Origin: Leptobrachium leishanense
Taxonomy: Eukaryota > Chordata > Amphibia > Anura > Megophryidae
Assembly (NCBI GenBank): GCA_009667805.1
Contig: CM019063.1
Location: 88,873,877 to 88,937,876, forward strand
Direction of reading: 5' to 3'
Length of the DNA stretch: 64,000 nucleotides
Positions 58,323 through 64,000 of the stretch are shown here, piece after piece (position 1 is the first letter of the stretch; each line of letters opens with the position of its first letter). The position numbers and the translations under genes were made by a program. The notes under the pieces were generated by a model. That model did not search any database. It saw only the letters and a program-made list of their open reading frames with translations, and was not told the DNA's origin.

Positions 58323-59264
58323 TTAATCTTCCTTTTTTTTTTGTAGCCCTGCTACACCTTCTGGGACCTCCAACCCTAACTGACGCAAGAAGTCCTGGGC
58401 TTTGTGCAGGTGTGTGCAGAAGTACGTATGATCTTCTCGGATGACTATAATACGAAATGGAAAACCCCAGGTATATCTGATGCCTTGGGCACGTAGCAAC
58501 TCTGTAACCGAACGCCATTCTCTACGCTTCGCTAATGTAGAGGTTGCCAGGTCCTGAAAGAAGGAAATATTATGTCCCTCATATTCCAGTTGCTTATCAG
58601 CTTGTCGATCTCGTGCTGCTCTCATTAATGCCTCCCTTGTGGAAAAGTAATGCAGCCTAGCCACCACGTCTCTTGCCTCACGCGGTACCACATTCTGACC
58701 TCTGCGTATCCCTGGAGTGTGGTGAATTCGGTCTATTAAATACATAGAGGGCTGTAGTGTCGGTAGTAACTGCTTCATTATGTCCACTAAGATACAGTCT
58801 AATTTATCCGTAGTTACTGTCTCTGGGAGACCACGAAGCCTGATGTTGTTACGCCTCGACCTATTAGAGAGGTCCTCCAATGCGTCCTCCAGTGCACACA
58901 CTCTTACTTCCATTTTTTCAGCATGAATGACAATCATATTACAACAGTCTGTTATGGCATCAGACTTCTCCTCCAGGCGTGCAGTACGAGACCCCACAGC
59001 CTGGATCTCTGCTGTTAATGCCTGTGTAGTGCGTGCCAACTCTGCCGCAATAAAAGTTTGTAAGTGCTGTATATCAAGTCGAGTCGCAGGGCCTACCTCT
59101 ACATCCACTGCTGAGGTTTCCGGGCCTAATCCTGGACCTGGAGAGGGGCTCCTCTGGTGCTCACTTGTCAGGACACCAACATCTTGTAGCCCTCCAGTCA
59201 CTCGTGTCCTGGATGCAAAGATCGGTACAACCACAGTCCCATCCGTTTTTTTCTGTTTAGGCAT
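58323..59264 (-). CDS. L1-like ORF1 protein
   Basis: An intact 313-codon frame starting MPKQKKTDGT. Residues 1-60 are a proline- and serine-containing N-terminus, 61-135 a heptad-rich coiled coil for trimer formation, 137-215 an RRM-like domain opened by RRNNIRLRGLPE, and 216-300 a C-terminal RNA-binding domain (ISFFQDLATSTLAKRREW...YTWGFPFRIIV). This is the L1 ORF1p (transposase_22) layout and length. ORF1p coats the L1 RNA as a chaperone. The ORF is open although its ORF2 is dead. It ends in a lysine-rich tail encoded by a long T run on the plus strand. Confidence 0.88.
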   Translation of the reverse strand: MPKQKKTDGTVVVPIFASRTRVTGGLQDVGVLTSEHQRSPSPGPGLGPETSAVDVEVGPATRLDIQHLQTFIAAELARTTQALTAEIQAVGSRTARLEEKSDAITDCCNMIVIHAEKMEVRVCALEDALEDLSNRSRRNNIRLRGLPETVTTDKLDCILVDIMKQLLPTLQPSMYLIDRIHHTPGIRRGQNVVPREARDVVARLHYFSTREALMRAARDRQADKQLEYEGHNISFFQDLATSTLAKRREWRSVTELLRAQGIRYTWGFPFRIIVIREDHTYFCTHLHKAQDFLRQLGLEVPEGVAGLQKKKED

Positions 59265-59483
59265 CCTTATTCGTCAGCTCTCTGCACTCCTAAACAGGAA
59301 CACGGTTGCCTGCAGCTTCCCCTCTCCACTGGGATTACTCCAGAATTACTCTCAGGTGCTCTCAGCTGCTCTCAGAAGATTTGTGCTCAATTGCTCATGT
59401 TACAGGGCAGTGGTGGGTTGTGGGAACTCCAGCAGCAGGAGTCTGCTCATATTGCTAGCTCTACTCCACCCTGGTTTTGTTTT

Positions 59484-59983
59484 GAGATGAAGTGCCTTAT
59501 ATGTGTTATATTTCTAAATTGATTTAAAGATAATAACCATGTTTCAGCCCCTATAATTGTAGTGTGCTCCAAATAAATGGGCTAAAAGGACACGAAAGTC
59601 ACCATGACCACTCAAGTGATCTAATGTGGGTATGGTGTGAAGAGTACCCAAACATCTCCTCACTAACCCCCAGTTGTCCCTTTGTGTTGTGAAAGATCTT
59701 CAAACTGGAGACTTTCCCTTTGCCCTGAACGGCTAATATTCAGCATCTCCTGGATAGTTTTCTTAGGGCGCTATCATCTGCCCTGTCCATAGGACTCTAT
59801 GGCGGGTTGTGCTGCCAAGCCATGTGACTTGCACGATCTCGCTCTCGAGAAACCTTTTAACACCATCTAGCATTTAGAACTTTTCATCCCAGCAATATTT
59901 CTGTTAAGGATAAAGAAATACATTACAAAATCAAAATGAACAAATTTAGATTATTCAAATCTTTTAACGGTCTCAAAATAATT
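59484..59983. other. No gene recognised
   Basis: Sequence beyond the L1 5' end, with no supported feature. Confidence 0.5.
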
Positions 59984-61670
59984 ATGGGGGTTATTCAAAG
60001 ACATCCGAATTGTGGCCGAAAGGTAACCAAACACTGAAATTCAGCGGACGGTTACCTTTCCTGGCCATTCGGCTATTCAGAGAGCAGGCAGTGTGCCAAA
60101 TCCTGGTGAATTGCCTGCACATACGGTGCCTGTTCGGTGACTGTTCTAGGGCAGTGAAAACCCCATAGTGAAGCAATGCTTCGTCTATTCAGAGAACAGA
60201 AACCAGCAGTGAAAAGTTGCCGAATTGCCCTGCTGTTCGGAGGTTTCATTCGACAGATTTATTCATAGGATTCAATGTTAAAAATATTCCCGTTTAAATG
60301 CAATATCTAATAAACCGTTTAATATTATATTCTGCATTAAAAAGTCTATTTATAGATTTTTTGGCAAAACATTTTCCCCAATTTTCTTTTAACCCCTTAG
60401 TGACCGGGCGGTTTTACACAAATCCGTCCTTTAGTGACCGCTGCTTTTTTTACGTTTCTGCGCTGTTCGAGTTTAGGTCAAATTTTCCTCTTACTCGTTT
60501 ATGCAACCCACACATATAATACAATGTTTTTCCGGCCATTAAATGGACTTTCTAAAAATACCATTATTTCCATCATATCGAATAATTTACTGTAAAAAAA
60601 AATGAAATATGATGAAAAAATGGTAAAAACACACTTTTTCGTAATTTAATCCCCAAAATCTACAACCACCAAAAAAGACCCCGGCTAAATAGTTTCAGAA
60701 TTTTGTCCCGAGAATAGAAATACCCAATTTTTACATGTTTTTGCTTCTTAACACCTTCATTGCTGAGCCAGTTCACATATGTGCGCTGAGCTCATTCTGA
60801 CAGTTTTATTCTCATTATCTTTAGATGACAGCCTAGGCCCTATTTAACTAAACCCCCCCAGACAAATAAATAAAAAAATATATAATTTTTTGCTTTTTTT
60901 TACAATGAACCTAGTCATGCTTGGTATCATTGGAAAGTCCATGATCAGGCCTTTCCAATGGTGTCCAGCATGACCCTCTAGCTGCCACGGATCGGGAGAT
61001 AACAGGTTCCAAAGGATCCCCCTTTCTGCCTTTGGCAGCTAGGGGGTTAACTGGCCCACTGATATCGCGCTGATTTGCGCCGAATCGCGATCTGGCAGCA
61101 AAATTGTTAATGCTGCACACCACTGAAAAGGGGAGACTCTCCCCTTTCCAGTGGTGCAACTTGCAGCACTCTAGCTTCAATGGAGCCCCCCTCCCCTCCA
61201 TTGATTTCAATGGGGGCGCCTGCTGATGACGTCACCACGCAGTGTAGTGACGTCATCGACCTCGCCGGCCCATCTAAATCATGGGGGTAGGCTTCCTCCC
61301 TGCCAGATCTGTGAGGGATCCTGCGAGGGAGGTAAGTATCAGGCAGGGAGGGAGGTTAGGAGTCGCTGACGTACTATGTACATCCGCGGTCTAAGGTAGA
61401 CCCGTGGGCAGGACGTACATAGTATGTCAGCGGTCATTAAGGGGTTAAATCATTTTTTTTTCTTTTTAATGTAACTGCCCTTTTTATTATCATTCATTGG
61501 ATCTTATGTGTAAATTCTAGGCATTTTTGTTCAGTAGTTTTTTGCAAATAGCGTTTCAAATTTCAAACTTTCAAGCATACTTTTTTTTCTCCACCTCATT
61601 TGTCTGCGTGTTGGGTTTTTCCGGCGGCTGCTCTGTGCTGTGATCGGCGGCTAGTCGGTTTTCTCCAGCG
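59984..61670. mobile_element. TIR MITE family 'GGGTTATTC', copy 3 (interrupted, truncated)
   Basis: The left end gggggttattcaaagac is followed by the same body as the copy at 32,434 (attcggctattcagagagc, gaattgcctgcacatacggt). The body resumes after the nested element at 61,449 (cattcattggatc, ctctgtgctgtgatcggcgg). The right terminus is cut off at about 61,670 by the foldback element. Confidence 0.7.
60393..61444. mobile_element. piggyBac-type MITE, second family
   Basis: Flanked by TTAA (60,389-60,392 and 61,445-61,448) with ends CCCCTTAGTGACCG and, read inward, CCCCTTAATGACCG. Contains the ggtatcattggaaag...ctttccaatg hairpin at about 60,923-60,962 and GC-rich hairpins such as gaaaaggggagactctcccc. 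1,052 bp, noncoding. Another TTAA element may be nested at about 60,750-61,048. Confidence 0.85.
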
Positions 61671-61674
61671 TGTT

Positions 61675-62186
61675 CCACAACTCAATAATCTCAGAACGAA
61701 TATCAAGAGTGCTAAAAATTCAGAAAACCTGCGTCCCATAGGGATATATCCCAAAAGTTAGTGCGGATTTAAAGGTCACTGCTTTATATCAACCACGTTT
61801 CTGAGGAGGAAATGGCCGTAATGAAGCCCAATCAGGACTCCTGATGAAGCCATGTAGATAGACGGCGAAACGCGTCGAGTGTTTACTCTTTTAACAGACA
61901 CTATGCTTTAACTTTTCTGCTTAGTATCTCTGGTGTCAGCCATTTTTTTTTTCTTATTGAATTTATGTGGATATTGTGTGAATTCTCTTGCTGTGGCTAT
62001 TGCGTGTTGGTATACCCGCAATGATAAGATTGGGCTTCATTACGACCATTTCCTCCTCAGAAACATGGTTGATATAAAGCAGTGACCTTTAAATTCGCAC
62101 TAACGTTTGGGACATATCTCTATGGGACGCAAGTTTTCTGAATTTTTAGCAATCTTGATATTCGTTCTGAGATTATTGAGTTGTGG
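61675..62186 (+). mobile_element. Foldback element carrying a hammerhead ribozyme (2)
   Basis: Arms 61,675-61,833 and 62,028-62,186 are 159 bp inverse copies with about ten differences and no net indel (ccacaactcaataatctcag, gaacgaatatcaaga, aaaggtcactgctttatatc, gtttctgaggaggaaatgg). The 194 bp loop starts with the hammerhead, three bases after the left arm. The arm sequences are unrelated to those at 30,880-31,303. No coding sequence adjoins it. Confidence 0.75.
61837..61880 (+). ncRNA. Hammerhead ribozyme (minimal form)
   Basis: Stem I is ACTC/GAGT (61,837-61,840 with 61,877-61,880). The core is CTGATGA (61,841-61,847). Stem II is GCC...GGC (61,849-61,851 with 61,864-61,866) around a 12-base loop, with one unpaired A at 61,848. 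The second core part is GAA (61,867-61,869). Stem III is ACG/CGT with no loop (61,870-61,875), and the predicted cleavage base is C at 61,876. All invariant bases are present. The short, loopless stem III and weak stem II match the minimal hammerheads described in Penelope-like elements. Confidence 0.75.
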
Positions 62187-62404
62187 TTATTCTGTATTTT
62201 TACAACTACAATGTCAAGATTAGGCATTGATGTGGCAACCTTTATCCTCCGAGCACAAGAATGTTCCCTCACACGCTGCCAGTTTGTGAAGACTGTGACG
62301 CGACCTACAGCCGAGATCTTGCAAGAGTGCGTCACAGCCTTCAGAAGCCAGCGGTGGCATGGGGGAGCAAACCGGGACTTGGAGGAACATGTGGGTTATA
62401 CCTG
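62187..62404. other. Unassigned spacer
   Basis: Between the foldback and the minisatellite. Nothing recognised. Confidence 0.4.
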
Positions 62405-62845
62405 ATCCCGAGGTCTGTGCAGGGTATATTTAATTATGGGGGCCTGTGCTGTGTATATATAATTTTGGTGGCCTGCGCTGGGTATGTGCAATTCTAGGGG
62501 CCTGTGCCTGAGTATATTTAATTCTGGGGGCCTGTGCTAGGTATATATAATTCTGAGGGCCTGTGCTGGGTATATTTAATTCTGGGGGCCTGTGCTGGGT
62601 ATATATAATTTTGGGGCCTGTGCCTGAGTATATTGTTAAATTCTGGGGCCTGTGCCTGGGTATATTTAATTCTGGGGGCCTGTGCTAAGTATATATAATT
62701 TTGGAAGCCTGTGCCTGTTATATTAAATTCTGGGGGCCTATGCTAGGTATATATAATTATGGGGGTCTGTGCTGGCTATATATAATTCTGGAGGCCTGTG
62801 CCTGGGTATATTTAATTCTGGGAGTCTGTGCCTGGGTATCCAAAA
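62405..62845. repeat. 29 bp minisatellite
   Basis: About 15 units near gggggcctgtgctgggtata + tataattct, with variation between tatataatt and tatttaatt and small indels. Confidence 0.92.
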
Positions 62846-63132
62846 TTATTTATTGGAAAGTGGTCACCTGACATTAAATAAAAGTATCAGTGAGTACCTG
62901 AAAAAAGTATCCAGCTCAGCTGCTAATAGAGCCACAAAAGAGCAATTGTGGTGCGAGCAATTAACTCATTGCAACTCCCTATTACCAGTGTTCCATCATG
63001 TCATGGACGGACATAGCGCTCCCTGCTTCAATCCTCAAGATTTTTATTCCCATAGCAGAATCTCCAAAGGAAACGGACAATTACCTGGAGAAAGACTTTA
63101 TGTTCATTTATTTTGTTTGGTGTTCAATGTAC
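62846..63132. other. No gene recognised
   Basis: Short open frames only. Confidence 0.4.
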
Positions 63133-63690
63133 TGTAACATACTTGGTTTTAGTGTGATGTACCTTTATTGGCTCAAAATGGAGGTGCAGAATGTTTGTGT
63201 GATCTGTGTTATGCAAGAATGCTATGTCTATCTGCTGCTTGGTTGAGGATTTGTGAGCACTCTCCCAATCTGATATATTGGGACAATGGATTATGTAAAT
63301 TGTGTGTGATGACTGATTGCTAATTTGTATGCATCACCCCGTATCTGTTGACTGATCAGAATTAACCTGCCAGCCTATCCTTGTCTCAGGCAAACACTAT
63401 CTGATTCCCTTTGCAATGGTTTATGAAAATTACTGTGTGTGGTCACTGTGGTTTCAAGACTTCATCTGCATAAATCTAGAGGGCCAGATTGAAGCCTGCA
63501 GTGGTTTTGAAACCAAACAATCAGAACTGTTGGGGTGGGCAGGAAGTTTGAATGTGCATTGCCGTATATTGTATAAATACCCCTGTGAAAACTTCAGTAA
63601 AGCAGACCTTCCCTGTTTGTACATTCAGCTTGTCTGGTGTGTCATTCAGCTACATTATCCACATACAATCATTCTCAGACAGCATTGAGG
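63133..63690 (+). mobile_element. Probable retroviral LTR
   Basis: Starts TGTAACATAC. Has TATAAATA near 63,572, then a TTCAGTAAAGCAGA motif also found in the R region of the ERV at 50,354, and U5-like T/C-rich sequence ending near CAGACAGCA. No clear primer-binding site follows. Boundaries are inferred, and 63,691-64,000 may be its leader or unrelated. Confidence 0.4.
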
Positions 63691-64000
63691 GGCCTTCTGA
63701 AAAACTGTCATAATATCGAGTATACAAGTCAGGAGATCGAATAAGCGCCAAACATCGGAAAGCCTGCAGATCCCCAGAAGCTGTTGTAACTTCGGCCCAA
63801 CACCGGCACAGATCCCTACCAGCCAACCCAAGTCTCCCAGCAGGCAGAAACATGCGGGTCAAGCTGCTCGAGGCACTGAGGACCGTGTTCCTAGTAGCCG
63901 GGTTGACCGCAACAAGAGGGTATCTGGAGAGCAGGACAGGAGGACAAGAGTGTTACAATCACACTTCATTTTAACAAGTCTGTAAACGAGCGAGACCTTT
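63691..64000. other. Unassigned, possible retroviral leader
   Basis: No recognised domain to the window edge. Confidence 0.35.

Larger units (their letters stand above)
37527..59480 (-). mobile_element. L1-like non-LTR retrotransposon split by nested insertions
   Basis: On the minus strand the order is ORF1 (58,323-59,264), ORF2 (start near 57,889, stop at 38,018), a 3' UTR with AATAAA near 37,545, and an A-tail (plus-strand T run at 37,528-37,537). Removing the insertions (Ty3/gypsy 38,903-44,313; tail 44,967-45,036; unknown 46,056-48,776; one copy of the 307 bp duplication; Tc1 49,434-57,103) leaves about 5.8 kb, a normal full-length L1/Tx1 size. The ORF2 frame continues across the gypsy and Tc1 junctions. 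The 5' end (about 59,480) and the target duplication are uncertain. Confidence 0.85.

Noticed and set aside
58323..59264. ORF1 as a host gene because it is intact
   Set aside because: It has the L1 ORF1 domain order, and it sits directly 5' of the L1 endonuclease on the same strand.

Overview
This 64 kb window looks like intergenic DNA from a large, repeat-rich vertebrate genome, most likely an amphibian (probably a frog). The evidence is the mix of repeats: L1-like, CR1-like and L2-like non-LTR retrotransposons; a chromodomain Ty3/gypsy element; class I endogenous retroviruses; several Tc1 transposons; TTAA-flanked piggyBac-type MITEs; and hAT MITEs. The organism is an inference. I see no convincing host gene, tRNA or rRNA. 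Nearly every long open frame belongs to a mobile element or a tandem array.

Layout. 1-2.6 kb: 3' end of an endogenous retrovirus (env TM remnant plus LTR), the LTR split by a palindrome-rich piggyBac-type MITE. 2.7-4.0 kb: a decayed Tc1. 6.1-9.9 kb: a hAT MITE, a 1.4 kb long-TIR element holding a truncated LINE, a probable solo LTR and a Tc1 fragment. 10.5-17.5 kb: MITEs, a second solo LTR and a CR1-like fragment. 18.3-22.1 kb: a 70-copy, 54 bp satellite with seven-unit higher-order spacing. 22.1-23.8 kb: a MITE nested inside an inverted relative. 23.8-25.4 kb: a 20 bp minisatellite. 26-37 kb: hAT MITE, foldbacks, L2-like LINE, a hammerhead-bearing foldback, more MITEs and a CR1-like fragment.

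37.5-59.5 kb is one roughly 5.8 kb L1-like element on the minus strand, stretched to 22 kb by nested insertions: a young Ty3/gypsy chromovirus (TSD TTCCC), a short retroposed tail in its YADD motif, an unidentified 2.7 kb block containing a near-perfect 228 bp-arm palindrome, and a Tc1 transposon (TSD TA) that itself carries a class I endogenous retrovirus (TSD CACCC). 60-64 kb: MITEs, a second hammerhead-bearing foldback, a 29 bp minisatellite and a probable LTR.

The most interesting signal is two hammerhead ribozyme motifs, at about 31,029-31,078 and 61,837-61,880. Each sits a few bases 3' of the left arm of a foldback element whose arms are unrelated in sequence to the other's. A third, decayed copy lies at about 30,772-30,815. 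This arrangement fits remnants of Penelope-like or other ribozyme-bearing retroelements. Both complete copies keep all core bases. The 31 kb copy also has three perfect stems (7, 5 and 5 bp).
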